Positions 9,734-20,127 are shown, numbered from the stretch's first letter. The stretch is DNA of 64,000 nt from Trichomonas vaginalis G3 (GCF_026262505.1 NC_067203.1:22735411-22799410), one strand, 5' to 3'. A program made the numbers and translations. The notes: generated from the sequence alone by a model not told the origin.

Positions 9734-10458
9734 TTAATATTTTCTAAAAAGTCAACTTCAACAGTCATTCGCACTGGTGCCTTCAGTTCTACAGGCTCTC
9801 CTTGAAAGTCAACAAGTCTGAATTGCATGTCTTTCAAATTATGAGGACTAATGCGAACCCATTTACCTAAATGAGTTGCTATGACAGGAACGTTTGGAAT
9901 GAACATTGAATTTACTTCATAACAGAAAGACTTATATTCTACTGAACCTTTACTATTAACTCCTGAAATACCCGTGACATTAGCTATTTTTGACTCAATG
10001 TACAAACAATTGCCATAACATACGTATGGAACAGATTTCATCTCAATCGTTTTGTCAACACCTTTCAAAGGAAATGTCATATGGTATGCTCCCAGAAGCA
10101 ATTGAACTCTATGACTCATTCGTGTTATCTTAAACTCCTTCGCATAACTGAACTTCAATGTTCCCTCAGAAGAGAGTTCGACATCTATGTTGTCAATAGT
10201 TTCTTCATTTATGAGAGTATCTATGACTCCAGCAATTTTATCTATTCTATACCCAGCTCTGTTAGGAAATGTTACAACACTTCTTTTGTCATCTATTTCA
10301 ATCTCTATGAAATCTGTTTCATCTGTTATGACAAAAGTTGCGATAGTATTGAAGTCAACAACTCTGAAAGCAAGTGCTTCATTCTGAAGACCTAAGTTTG
10401 TTTGTAGCTTTACTATTCCGTATTCGTTTGGGTCTGTACTTTGCAAATAGAACAACAT
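9694..10458 (-). CDS. Penton-like minor capsid protein (single jelly roll)
   Basis: A 254-aa protein that fits the minor capsid (penton) protein of Polintons, which fills the capsid vertices. The C-terminal half is beta-rich: FKITRMSHRVQLLLGAY, then PYVCYGNCLYIESK, and a closing LKDMQFRLVDFQGEPVEL, typical of the family. The corresponding protein of element C (48838-49546) shares the LxNIxFRxTD type ending. It is divergent from the fibre-like gene, with only 17 bp between start codons, where a TCATTA initiator-like site lies (about 10466-10471). Penton and fibre genes side by side recall adenovirus. Confidence 0.7.
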   Translation of the reverse strand: MLFYLQSTDPNEYGIVKLQTNLGLQNEALAFRVVDFNTIATFVITDETDFIEIEIDDKRSVVTFPNRAGYRIDKIAGVIDTLINEETIDNIDVELSSEGTLKFSYAKEFKITRMSHRVQLLLGAYHMTFPLKGVDKTIEMKSVPYVCYGNCLYIESKIANVTGISGVNSKGSVEYKSFCYEVNSMFIPNVPVIATHLGKWVRISPHNLKDMQFRLVDFQGEPVELKAPVRMTVEVDFLENIKCNSLQENSELKI

Positions 10459-10475
10459 TTTATTCTCATTAAAAT

Positions 10476-12811
10476 ATGACTATTGCTGCATATGCGTATG
10501 AAACAAATGAAGCAAGAAGAGCACATGAACTAGTAAACGAAAACTCAACTTTAACCATTGAAGGCAATGATTTAGTCATTGACGATGGAAAAACTAAAAA
10601 AGTCATTGATTTCGATACTTTTAACACGTATGACCCATTCATTACAACAAGCAAGGTTCCTATCATAAATGATGGAACGGTGCAATATATAAATTCTACA
10701 GTAGATGCCTCATTAGTGAAAGTATTAAATGTTCTCATTGAATTGTTAAAGAGCTTTCGATTTGACGACAACATTAAATGCCTAAAGAATTTAGTCATGA
10801 ATGAGAAACAAATTCTCGGCGTTGCTGGTAACAGTAATGATGTACACCTTATGACATTAGAATATTATAACGAACATAAAGATGAACTGAAAGGAGAGAA
10901 GGGTGACACCGGACCACAAGGAATACAAGGAATACAAGGACCACAAGGAATACAAGGAATACAAGGACCTCAAGGCGAAAACGGTTTGGATGGTGAAGAT
11001 GGAAAGGATGGAAAAACTGCTAAATCATGTATATGGAACCTTATAAATACTGGTTTAACAGCTGCTTCATATGGAGTTCTTCAATACCAAATCGGAAAGA
11101 TATGGGCAGTACTTGGTGAAGAAGTTTTAGATGACGTTAAAAATGCTTTGAACTTCATTTCAAATGGTTCGGATACTATTAAAACTTTATCTGGTTGGAT
11201 GCAAGAAACAAGGAGTCAAATAGATACTGTAAGACGTATAGCAAACAATGCACGTACGGGATTGGATACTTTACGAGAAGCACAAAATACACTAAAGGAA
11301 GCAAATGATATTCTTGGCTCAGTATCAGACATGCATGAAGATTGGCTTAAAGGTATTGACAAATCTTTAAAAAATCACAGTCAGTCTATTGCTGACTACA
11401 AGAAAAGTATAGATTTTTTACATAGTGCTATGGACGTACATGATGGAAGCATAAGGAACTTACTTAATGCTAACAATAACTTACCAGGAACTATTAAAGC
11501 ATTTATAAAGTCCTTTGTAAAACCTGGTGCTCTAACATTTAGGTCTTTGAGAGCAAGAGCATTGAAGTCAAGAGATGCAGAAACTCCAACAGAACCTACA
11601 GAAGGAACTGAAACAACAGAAACTCCAGAAGAACCACCAAAACCAACAGCTAATGAAATATTGTTCGAATATTTTCCAAGGTACTCTGTTCTCATTGCAT
11701 ACATTCAAGAAATACTTAAGAAAGCAGACTTGACTTTAGGAGATGATGAAAGTTCTGTATATCTTTCGTTCCAGTTTCAAATAGCAGAACTTTTGAGACA
11801 GATATGCTTAATGTATGACAACATCTCTGATTTCACAAGATATGATGACGACCATGACCCCGAACACGGTGAAGAAGAAGTTTTACAAACATCCATTAAG
11901 ACAGGAAAGGTTTTAACTCAAAGTCTCATTATTGACACCAAAGATGGCGAAGTGGACGTTCTTCAAGAGCTGAAGAAAAATACTTCTGAAGGAGGTGGTG
12001 GTAGGCATGAACTTGAAATAAATGAGATAGAAGAGAAATTAGCCGAAAAAGCAGATAAAAACCATGTTCATTATATAAGTTCAGACGAACAGATTATAAC
12101 GGACTACCATGGATATTTAACACAGGATGAACAAATAAGCACTGAAGATGTTAATGAAAGAAGATATAAATTCATTCGTGCTAAAGGTTATGACATACAC
12201 TGTACTGTACAGTATGACACAGGTAAACCACCAGAAGCATTTGGTTATAACGATGAAATTTATGCTTCATACTTCTTTGTTAACGGTGTATTAGTTGAAC
12301 CAAGATTTACTTTGAGAGTTAAGGCAAAAATAACTTTTGAAGATGCTATTAAAAGTAAAGCTGACAAAGATGAACTTGACGCAACGAACAAAGTTTTGAA
12401 ATCTCATAAACACAATATCTCCGATATAAATGAACTTCAAGCTACATTAAATAGTAAAGCTGACAAGAACCATACACATGAATCCTTCACTACTGTTAGA
12501 GCAGACGACATAATATTGAACTATACCCTTGGTTCAAGTGCACCTTTAGAGAATCCAAGTACAAGCGTAAAAGATACACTAAACAATTTAGATAACAGAT
12601 GTATGAACATTGAAGGTCATGCCAGAAACTTTGAAGCATACGAACTACCAGCAATGTTAGATAAGAAAGCCGACAAAACTTATGTAGATGAAAATTATGC
12701 AAAGAAGTCGGAAGTAAATGCTGCGCTTAATGGAAAAGCCGATAAAGAGCACGTGCATGAAGAATTTCAAACAATCAGGATTAAAGAAATTAAGGCATGC
12801 ATCGAAATATA
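10476..12811 (+). pseudogene. Fibre-like protein with collagen-like segment, 5' part, interrupted by mariner
   Basis: This part encodes an elongated virion protein. After a ~130-residue head comes a collagen-like stretch of Gly-X-Y repeats (GPQGIQGIQGPQG near residue 148), then long heptad-type coiled coil (residues ~220-330), a Thr/Pro/Glu-rich linker near 370, and several KADKxHxH or KADKTYVDENYAKK repeats that look like phage tail-fibre stalk units. A mariner element is inserted at 12812. The tip-encoding part lies beyond it at 14114-14700. Such a protein would be a spike for host attachment, by analogy with phage and adenovirus fibres. Confidence 0.75.
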
Positions 12812-14111
12812 GGGTGTCCAAAGGTGTGTTTAGCACAAACCTGAATACTGCGAATAGAAATAAACAAGTTACATATATATAAAGTTTATTTAAATATAAT
12901 CACCATTGGATTCAATCACGCGTTCGCAGCGATCGATCCAGGCTTGAAAGACACGCTTTAAATCATCATGAGAAAATTGCTCAAATTGCTCTCTTACAAA
13001 ATTTTCAAGATCATCTGGACTCGCGAATTCGCGTCCTTCAGCTCTCTTTTTTAGCGTGCCGAATAAATAAAAGTCAGAGGGTGCAATATCAGGTGAATAA
13101 ATTGGGTTTGGAACAACTTTGACATTGTTTTCCACCAAGTAATTCATTACCTTATGACTTTTGTGAACTCTTGAATTATCAAAATGAATTGCAAACTTTT
13201 GTTTTTGTTGTTTGGATTTCTCAAACTCATCAGAATTGATAATTTGAGTAAGAACATTGTCAATTAGATACTGAGCATTCATCGTATTAGGTTTTTGAAG
13301 AATATCAATTGCGATGATGCCATTCACGCCCCAAAAAACCGACAACATCATCATTGGTGTGTCAATTTTTTTCTTCGGGAATGTTTGCGGATTTTCATCC
13401 TTCGGAATCCACATGATTTTGGCTTCTGTTGCATATTGAAACCAAGACTCGTCCCCTGTTACTAAAAAGCGAAACTTCTTGGATTGATACGCACCCAATA
13501 TAGAGAGGAGCTCTTTCGAAGATTGGACTCTAGATTTTTTTTGAACTGAATTAAGGTTGTGCGGAACCCAACGTGTATACGCTAGTTTGTAGTTCAAATA
13601 ATTGTGCAGATAATAACTGACTGTTGTACGTGGTATCTTTGTCATCTCCTCTATCCTTCTGAGTGATGCTCTTGGGTCTTCATCTAGCGCTTGAAGAATT
13701 GCTTTGATTTTTCTTTGATCCGGCGATTTTTTGTCAATTTTTATGATGGGCGCCTTTTTGTTCATGAAGTGATACATCCTAACATGATACGTTACAGTGG
13801 AATAGCTAGGAGCATCCATACCGAAGCATTTTACCAATGTCTCGTAGATTTTTTTACAGTCTTTGCATTTTTTTGCAAGAGCGAGGATGTTTTCTTTATG
13901 ATTCATTAAAAAAATGAAAAAAATCCCGCCAAAATTTCCCGCGAAACCGCCTCTTGTCTCAAAATTCATTTTATATCCCGGCATGGCGCCAAAATACAAC
14001 TTACTCATCATATACATATATTCATATTTTTTATTATATATTTATAATCAGCATATATCTCCTTTAATAGTCTGATATAGAGCGTTGTGCTAAACGCACC
14101 TTTGGACACCC
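12812..14111 (-). mobile_element. Tvmar1-like mariner transposon
   Basis: A 1.3-kb Tc1/mariner element. Inverted ends GGGTGTCCAAAGGTG(T/C)G continue to ~28 bp with one clear mismatch, and the TA target site is duplicated (12810-12811 and 14112-14113). The length and ends fit Tvmar1, the abundant recently spread mariner of T. vaginalis; I name it from memory of the family, not from a search. It is inserted in the fibre-like gene of Polinton A, on the opposite strand, and its transposase frame is open. Confidence 0.9.
12890..13906 (-). CDS. Mariner transposase (D,D34D)
   Basis: A 338-aa transposase when started at MNHKENILALAKKC (13906), which is preferred because the 37 upstream codons read into the non-coding end. 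The N-terminal half has two helix-turn-helix regions (ATYHVRMYHF-like near residue 40 and RRIEEMTKIPRTTVSYYL near 90) that bind the inverted ends. The catalytic triad is GDESWF, HFDNSRVHKSH and PDIAPSDFYLF, with 34 residues between the second and third Asp. The YSPDIAPSDFYLF box is the mariner signature. The frame is uninterrupted, so the copy may be recent. Confidence 0.92.
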   Translation of the reverse strand: MNHKENILALAKKCKDCKKIYETLVKCFGMDAPSYSTVTYHVRMYHFMNKKAPIIKIDKKSPDQRKIKAILQALDEDPRASLRRIEEMTKIPRTTVSYYLHNYLNYKLAYTRWVPHNLNSVQKKSRVQSSKELLSILGAYQSKKFRFLVTGDESWFQYATEAKIMWIPKDENPQTFPKKKIDTPMMMLSVFWGVNGIIAIDILQKPNTMNAQYLIDNVLTQIINSDEFEKSKQQKQKFAIHFDNSRVHKSHKVMNYLVENNVKVVPNPIYSPDIAPSDFYLFGTLKKRAEGREFASPDDLENFVREQFEQFSHDDLKRVFQAWIDRCERVIESNGDYI

Positions 14112-14113
14112 TA

Positions 14114-14700
14114 TAGTAACAAAAACAGGAAGAAACGGTGCAACTGTACATGAACAAAGAATTTATCCTCCTACTTTTCCTAATGGTTTAATAACAAACA
14201 ATATAAATATTGTAGATGGCAAAGGATTTATAAATGTTAAACATGAACTTCAAACAATGAAGGCTCAGATTCTTCAAACATTATATCCTATAGGCTCTAT
14301 TTATACGTCAATGAACTCAACAAATCCAGCAACAGTTTTAGGTTTTGGTACGTGGAAGCAGATTGTAGATAAATTCTTATACTGTGCTAACTATTCAAAG
14401 CAAACAGGAGGTTCGAAGAAAATTAAAGAAGCAAACTTACCTGCGCATACTCATACAGGAACGACAAACTTTTCTGGCGACCATAGCCACTCATTAAGAG
14501 ACCACCCATTATACAACTCAGAGTATGAAGCTGGCAATGACGTTTTATCTCCATCTTATAACAATGCAGCAAAAAAGATTTTTCGACCAACTGAACCGGG
14601 AGGTAATCATTCACACACTTTCACAACAAATCCAACAGGCTCGGGTGCAGATTATATGCCACCATTTGTGACTGTATTCGCATGGTACCGCGTTCATTGA
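14114..14700 (+). pseudogene. Fibre-like protein, tip part with phage tail-collar type domain
   Basis: This part continues the Polinton A fibre-like gene beyond the mariner insertion. It ends in a domain seen at the tips of phage baseplate and tail-fibre proteins. Features are YPIGSIYTSMNSTNPATVLG, then a FGTWKQIVDKFLYC core, LPAHTHTG and NHSHTF histidine motifs, and a closing YMPPFVTVFAWYRVH. It is nearly identical to the same domain in element C (49571-50626), except for one central block of ~45 residues between the histidine motifs, which differs completely. Confidence 0.8.
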
Positions 14701-14740
14701 ACGCGCTTGAGCCTAGAATAAAATCTTTAACTTTACATAA

Positions 14741-15686
14741 ATGAGCTTGAAAGAAGTATTCGAATCATCACCATGGAGGTCATTTAAGAAATTCAATGAA
14801 GCTGCAAAGAGTTGGGGATTTACTAACAGAGCTGAAGTGAAAAGGTTCTTTGACAAAAATGTTGTACATCAAACAAAAATAAACCCTTACGACTACTTTT
14901 TACCAATTTACTCCAACGCTCCTGACGCATACCAATTTGACACTCTCATTCAAAGCAGAAAAGGAGGACATAAACCATTCCTCATCTTCATTAATGTTAA
15001 CACTCGCAAAGCATATGCATATCCAATGAGGAATAAAGGAACTCATGAAGTTTTAAGAGTTTTGCAGACGTTCGTGGCAGAACATCATCCCACTTCATTA
15101 ACATCAGACCAAGACGGTGCATACCTCAGCAATGAAATCACAGAATTTCTCATTAAGCATAACATAACTCACTACACTACTGAAGACCATAACCATAACA
15201 TACTCGGCATCATAAACCGCTTCATAAGAACGCTCAGAGATTTAAACCAAGAGCGAGACTTTACCGAAGAAACAATGAAACACTTTCTCGAAGTATATAA
15301 TTCCTCAACACATTCTACAACAGGACATACACCAAATTCAATGACACAACAACAAGAAGAAAAGTATATACAAAAGAAACGAAGTCAAACACAAAATATC
15401 AGAAATTCAACACAATTTACCCTCATTCCTGGTACAAAAGTTCGTGTAGTTCTTGACGACAAACCGTTGACAAAGAAACGTTTAAGGTTAAGTAGAAACT
15501 ATTATATCGTAGACTCTACGCAATGGTAATGGATATCTTATAAAAGCTGCTGACGACTCCATTGCGTTTTATCCTCGTCATAAATTAGTTGAAAGTAGTA
15601 ATGGCAAACTTGCTGAAACCATTGACGAAGCAAAGCGAGGAGTGGTTATTGAAATACTTGGCTACAACATAAACGATGACACTTAA
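14741..15686 (+). pseudogene. Polinton A integrase region (retroviral rve type), broken
   Basis: A retroviral-type integrase, the enzyme Polintons use to insert their DNA. The region shows an N-terminal helical part, an rve core (YQFDTLIQ, NVNTRKAYAYP, TSDQDGAYLS, IINRFIRTLRD) and a C-terminal chromodomain-like part (KVRVVLDD...RLSRNYYIVD). It lies directly behind the fibre-like gene and reads the same way. It is clearly of a different integrase lineage from the 514-aa integrases of elements B and C. The gene is broken. Confidence 0.82.
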
Positions 15687-15810
15687 AGTAAGATATGAAG
15701 GAGGCGTTGAAGATGTTATACCATCTAAGAACTTGAGAGAGTCAAAGCCAACACATCTGGGACCATTAGAGCGGAGTACTGGAAAGACAAAAATAAGCCA
15801 GAAAGAATAA
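15676..15810 (+). CDS. Possible 44-aa ORF behind the integrase
   Basis: A short basic frame (MTLKVRYEGGVEDVIPS...) overlapping the end of the integrase region. It may be a small gene, or just chance coding in the chromodomain neighbourhood. Nothing in it is recognisable. Confidence 0.25.
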   Translation: MTLKVRYEGGVEDVIPSKNLRESKPTHLGPLERSTGKTKISQKE

Positions 15811-15936
15811 AAAATTCTTCTAAACTTTTTCATTTTGTTGCTGAAAAATGACCAAATTTCATGAATTTTCATAAAAGATAAAAATAAAGTTAGTTTTATT
15901 TTTATTTATTTTTTTATCTCATATGTAAAGACAGTG

Positions 15937-16548
15937 ATGTCAAACATTGAGTTTGAAACAGTTAGAAAGATTGACAATGACACCAAAGTGGTTAGAATTG
16001 GTGATTTAAACGTAAGATACTGTAAGAAATACAACAAATATTCTTTGTCAGACATTATAACACCATCTGGAAAGAAAACAAAGGACTGGGTTAGAATTGC
16101 TTCTACTCAGAAAATTTTGACAAGAAATCCTGAGCTCATGATATCGGTAAGATTCTATGGAACTACAGCATATCTCATTGACAAAAGTCTTATACCAATA
16201 ATTCTTCTATGGATTGACCCAGTTGTTGGATATAACTTCATAACTTATGGTTCATTCGATACGGAACGTTGCAGTGAAGGCTTACTTTACATCGTTCAGA
16301 AACCGAAGGACTTCAATACAAAGAGATATAAGATAGGAAGAACATATAATATAACTCAAAGATATGACAGTACAGTCAATAGAGTCAAGGTTGTGTTCGT
16401 TAATGATATGAGAGCTACAGAAACAGAACTACTTGAAAAGTTTGAGAAAATGTATGGTGCTCCCATGAAAGGTAAAGAAACGTTTGAAGTAGATGAGATA
16501 GATAAAGCTATAAAATTATTTGACGAAGTTGCTGAAAAATACATGTAA
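15937..16548 (+). CDS. KilA-N / T5orf172 (GIY-YIG-like) protein
   Basis: A 203-aa protein of the type common in large DNA viruses and phages. Residues ~15-110 form a KilA-N DNA-binding domain (RIGDLNVRYCKKYNKYSLSD, then TRNPELMISVRFYGTTAYL). Residues ~115-190 form a T5orf172/MUG113 domain of the GIY-YIG superfamily (GLLYIVQKP, RYKIGRT, ATETELLEKF). It starts at the ATG at 15937, after a leader TATGTAAAGACAGTG that is nearly repeated before other KilA-N genes in the window. It is near-identical to the minus-strand gene at 55065-55676 in element C. Likely role: DNA binding or nuclease function in regulation; inference only. Confidence 0.8.
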   Translation: MSNIEFETVRKIDNDTKVVRIGDLNVRYCKKYNKYSLSDIITPSGKKTKDWVRIASTQKILTRNPELMISVRFYGTTAYLIDKSLIPIILLWIDPVVGYNFITYGSFDTERCSEGLLYIVQKPKDFNTKRYKIGRTYNITQRYDSTVNRVKVVFVNDMRATETELLEKFEKMYGAPMKGKETFEVDEIDKAIKLFDEVAEKYM

Positions 16549-16636
16549 AGCGTTTATTTTTGGTCTTTTGTGAAAGTCAGAAAATAACACTAATTTTTTT
16601 CTAACAAAAATTTTTATCTCGTATGTAAAGACAGTA

Positions 16637-17416
16637 ATGACAACATCAGAGAACACAACAACAGTTATCGTTCATGAAGCCATAAATGAAGAATACGAGT
16701 ACATACAGTATAACAAACAGTTACGTCTCATTCGTTCAGTCAAAGATGACATGTACCAAATGCAAAGTATTTTGACAGCATGTTTTGCTCCAGAGAATAA
16801 AACACCAAATGAATGGTTTGAATTAAATAGCACTCATGAACTCCTCAGTGAGTTTGAACATGTAGAACTTAAAAAGATGTACCAAGACAGACAAAACTTA
16901 CCATCACATCTAAAAGGTATATATGTTCATAAGTTCCTAGTTAGTTCAATAGCAATATGGGCTTGGCCCCGTTATGCAATCTACATACTTATGCTACTTG
17001 ACGAACTTTGTACAAAGCAGAGAGAAGATATGATGAAAGAAGACAAAAGCATACAGAAAAGAATACCACGTTCGGTACCAAAAGGAAAGGAGAAGAGCTA
17101 TAAGTATATGATTTACACTGAAGAGTTGGAGAAAGAAGAAGATAAAGATATGGTTATGTTACATTTAGTCAGAAGAAACAACAAGAGCTTTTATGACCTC
17201 GCTAAAATATATAAATCTGACAGAAACTGGTTCTATCGTGAAAACTTACCGATTTCAATGACACCGAATGAGCAAATAAAGGAAATTGTCAAAAATACTC
17301 TTCCTCAAACACACTATGACATCAAAGGTTGTACAATACTTACATTCAAAGAAGACTTAACATTACTGAAGGAAAAAATAACAGAATATTTCGACAACTT
17401 CAAAGAGGAAGAATGA
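16637..17416 (+). CDS. KilA-N domain protein with DUF3627-like C-terminus
   Basis: A 259-aa protein. Residues ~55-115 look like a short KilA-N domain (NEWFELNSTHELL, then GIYVHKFLVSSIAIWAWP, YAIYILMLLDEL). Residues ~155-215 (KYMIYTEEL, MVMLHLVRRNN, WFYRENLPISMTPNEQIKE) resemble the DUF3627 tail found with KilA-N in viral proteins. The leader TATGTAAAGACAGTA matches that of the preceding gene. A partial copy with a nearly identical N-terminus is at 54668-54982 in element C. Confidence 0.7.
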   Translation: MTTSENTTTVIVHEAINEEYEYIQYNKQLRLIRSVKDDMYQMQSILTACFAPENKTPNEWFELNSTHELLSEFEHVELKKMYQDRQNLPSHLKGIYVHKFLVSSIAIWAWPRYAIYILMLLDELCTKQREDMMKEDKSIQKRIPRSVPKGKEKSYKYMIYTEELEKEEDKDMVMLHLVRRNNKSFYDLAKIYKSDRNWFYRENLPISMTPNEQIKEIVKNTLPQTHYDIKGCTILTFKEDLTLLKEKITEYFDNFKEEE

Positions 17417-17530
17417 AAAAAAAATCTCGTCGGGTGCCACGTTAGGACCATAGTGGAGAAAACCATGATAAAAAACAAAACCCTTCGTCAAGTTTATTTT
17501 GTTTTTACCATTTAATTGTTTCCATAAACG

Positions 17531-18325
17531 CTCCATGTCGAACATAATTGACGAAGAGAGAATCGTCTGATCGTCAATTATGTTCGACACTGATAACATT
17601 AACGATAACATAAACGATAACATTAACGATAACATAAATGCTCCATGTCAATTATGTTCGACACTGATAACATTAACGATAACATAAACGATAACATTAA
17701 CGATAACATTAACAATAACATTAACGATAACATAAACGATAACATAAACGATAACATTAACGATAACATTAACGATAACATAAACGATAACATTAACGAT
17801 ATAAACGATACATAAACGATAACGATAACATAAACGATAACATTAACGATAACATTAAGATACATTAACGATAACATTAACGATAACATAAATGCTCCAT
17901 GTCAATTATGTTCGACACTGATAACATTAACGATAACATAAACGATAACATTAACAATAACATTAACGATAACATAAACGATAACATAAACGATAACATA
18001 AACGATAACATTAACGATAACATTAACGATAACATAAACGATAACATTAACGATAACATAAACGATAACATTAACGATATCATAAACGATATCATAAACG
18101 ATAACATAAACGATAACATTAACGATAACATAAACGATAACATAAATGCTCCATGTCAATTATGTTCGACACTGATAACATTAACGATAACATAAACGAT
18201 AACATTAACGATAACATTAACAATAACATTAACGATAACATAAACGATAACATTAACGATAACATTAACGATAACATTAACGATAACATTAACGATAACA
18301 TTAACGATAACATAAACGATAACAT
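17531..18325. repeat. 12-bp minisatellite (GATAACATTAAC/GATAACATAAAC) with higher-order units
   Basis: Tens of copies of GATAACAT(T/A)AAC in tandem, in four blocks. Each block begins with the same lead-in TCAATTATGTTCGACACT (about 17575, 17650, 17903 and 18157). The first lead-in lies in a hairpin with 18-bp arms GTCGAACATAATTGACGA and its complement (about 17538-17589). Long frames on both strands (Asn-Asp-Asn-Ile, Met-Leu-Ser) are by-products of the repeat. Confidence 0.92.
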
Positions 18326-18345
18326 TCATTTTTGCATTAATCCTG

Positions 18346-18476
18346 CTGTGTTGTCAAAATGTCATGTTGTCATCATTTTTAAGAGAAGTTAATTAACCTA
18401 GTGACACATGGTGACGTGGTGACATAGTGACGTGGTGACATGGTGACGTAGTGACACCATCAATTATTCAAAAATA
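18346..18476 (+). repeat. Copy of the 125-bp Polinton border repeat
   Basis: Begins CTGTGTTGTCAAAATGTCAT and ends with several GGTGAC(A/G)T words and a TTATTCAAAAATAA tail. The GTGAC words are expanded here compared with the copies in B and C. It separates the KilA-N block from the polymerase-side genes. Confidence 0.85.
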
Positions 18477-18483
18477 AATTTTC

Positions 18484-18957
18484 TTATAAAGCTTCGGGGT
18501 CAATTTCTTCAACCATTTCACTTCCTTCGTCAATGTCAATAGAAGCTTCTTCAACCTTTGGTAAGAATTTCTGTATAACATCTTTGTTCGTTATTGTCTT
18601 CAGAGATGAAGGATAATATTTCACATTTGTTTCACCTTTCTTATATTCTTTCTGTTCGGAAAGATTTAAAGCAATACTGAAGAAGTCAACGTTAGAGTTC
18701 TTTATGACAGTATAATGAGTATCTTTGACATTCACGAAGAAACTCTTTTGTTTCAAAACTACTGCTAACTCTTGTGAAGTATAACGTTTGCGGTCAATGA
18801 CGATAGCTAATGGTCTGACATACTGACCAAACTTAGATTCTTTCACAAACTTCTTGTTAAAGATAACATTAACATTTGAAGCATTATTGAACTCATTCTT
18901 GATGGCAGTAGCGAGAGCATTGTATGAAAAGAACTTGCAATCTTGCATGTGTTTCAT
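18484..18957 (-). CDS. 157-aa Polinton protein of unknown function
   Basis: Starts MKHMQDCKFF; a start at the second Met is also possible. Mixed alpha/beta composition with basic patches (NKKFVKESKFG, DRKRYTSQEL) and a strongly acidic C-terminus (EEASIDIDEGSEMVEEIDPEAL). Such an acidic tail after a basic body recalls DNA-binding or SSB-like proteins, but I recognise no family. It diverges from the gene at 19047, with ~90 bp between starts. Confidence 0.5.
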   Translation of the reverse strand: MKHMQDCKFFSYNALATAIKNEFNNASNVNVIFNKKFVKESKFGQYVRPLAIVIDRKRYTSQELAVVLKQKSFFVNVKDTHYTVIKNSNVDFFSIALNLSEQKEYKKGETNVKYYPSSLKTITNKDVIQKFLPKVEEASIDIDEGSEMVEEIDPEAL

Positions 18958-19046
18958 TAAAATAAAAATATTAAATTATTTTGAAAAATAACTTAAAAAA
19001 TCTAATCTAATTTTTTCAAAAAATATTTTTTAATTTCCTACTAAAG

Positions 19047-19913
19047 ATGTATCGGAAGTTGTCTAAGTTAGAACACTCGGAAATAAAACAACTTCTTACA
19101 GAAGCTAATATAGATGTTGCAAAGCATTACGCAACAAACAAAAAAGCACTCACTGACTTCATTAAAGACTATAATGGTGCAATAAGTTATGATAGAATTC
19201 ATGAGTTCATAAAGCCGCAACGCGGCGAGGACGAAGTCCATGCAAGAGCATTTCCTTTAAATGACGTTGCTATTGACTTATATCATAGACGTTCAGTACC
19301 TCATGAAGTAAGAAGAGAAATGTATGACATAACAAATGCAAACGTTGGTGAAACAAGAAGAAGAGACGACACACTGAAACAACAGAGAAGAGAGATGTTT
19401 AAGAGCGCTATAGAACAAGTTCGCAAAGCTAACGATGTCATTCGTTCCATTGACGACAAACCAAAAGAAGGTGAGAGATGGTTAAAGAAAGATGAAGAGA
19501 ATAGGAAGAGAAATGTGAAGTCAGGCAATAGACTCATTGACTTTAACATCGAAGCTTTAGATGAACCAAACAGAGACTACTTACACAAACATTTCGGTAA
19601 GGTTTTCATGAGACTCTTAGAGAAAATTAAAATAAACTCCCAACAAAGATGGATGGTATGTTATAAACTTGGTGGAAAGTATGAATGTTCTACGTTAAAC
19701 CTCAATAATATTGGAACATTACTACATCAGCTCTTGAAGGAGAACTTTATATCAGAGATAGAAGCAAATGCTGCAGGTATTGTTGAAATGCACTATGACT
19801 TCTTCTTGACAAACATAAAGAATCTTACTGAAATAAAGATGTATGATTTAACTGAATATGAAGGCTTAACGATGTCAGATGTAAAGAAAGGCAAACCAAA
19901 AAAGACCATATAG
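19047..19913 (+). CDS. 288-aa polymerase-upstream protein, unknown function
   Basis: Starts MYRKLSKLEH. The first third is charged and helical with a short acidic break (GEDEVHARAFPLNDV), the middle is Arg/Glu-rich probable coiled coil, and the last 100 residues look alpha/beta (QQRWMVCYKLGGKYECS). It sits immediately upstream of the DNA polymerase, as does the 62691-63802 gene in element C, and the two may be distant homologues. A protein in this place could be the terminal protein that primes replication. That is a guess from position. Confidence 0.5.
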   Translation: MYRKLSKLEHSEIKQLLTEANIDVAKHYATNKKALTDFIKDYNGAISYDRIHEFIKPQRGEDEVHARAFPLNDVAIDLYHRRSVPHEVRREMYDITNANVGETRRRDDTLKQQRREMFKSAIEQVRKANDVIRSIDDKPKEGERWLKKDEENRKRNVKSGNRLIDFNIEALDEPNRDYLHKHFGKVFMRLLEKIKINSQQRWMVCYKLGGKYECSTLNLNNIGTLLHQLLKENFISEIEANAAGIVEMHYDFFLTNIKNLTEIKMYDLTEYEGLTMSDVKKGKPKKTI

Positions 19914-20127
19914 AGATAAAGCACACTGACAAATGACCAGAAGCCATTTTGGAAGCTCTTAAGCAAACAGGAAACCCAGCACTTATAGAAAGCTTTTGGA
20001 AAGATAATGGTGAAAAGAATTTTATAAGAAGAGAAGCGGTCAGTTCTGGAAGTATCTTTGCACATTACCTATAAATCTTGAACGCTACCAAATCTTCAAT
20101 GAACTGAACAAAAGAACTGCAACACTT

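Noticed and set aside
14257-14700. Bacteriophage contamination or prophage, because of the tail-collar type domain
   Set aside because: The domain is continuous with Polinton sequence, flanked by mariner and integrase, occurs again in element C, and has the same base composition as its surroundings.
15915-15937. GTATGT/CATATGT words before KilA-N genes as 5' splice sites
   Set aside because: T. vaginalis introns begin GTATGT, but I found no matching ACTAACACACAG-type 3' element, and the downstream ATG opens a full frame without splicing.
17623-18392. Several 68-98-codon open frames on both strands (Asn-Asp-Asn-Ile and Met-Leu-Ser repeats)
   Set aside because: They are translations of the 12-bp minisatellite, whose length is a multiple of three, so all frames stay open. 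They are not genes.
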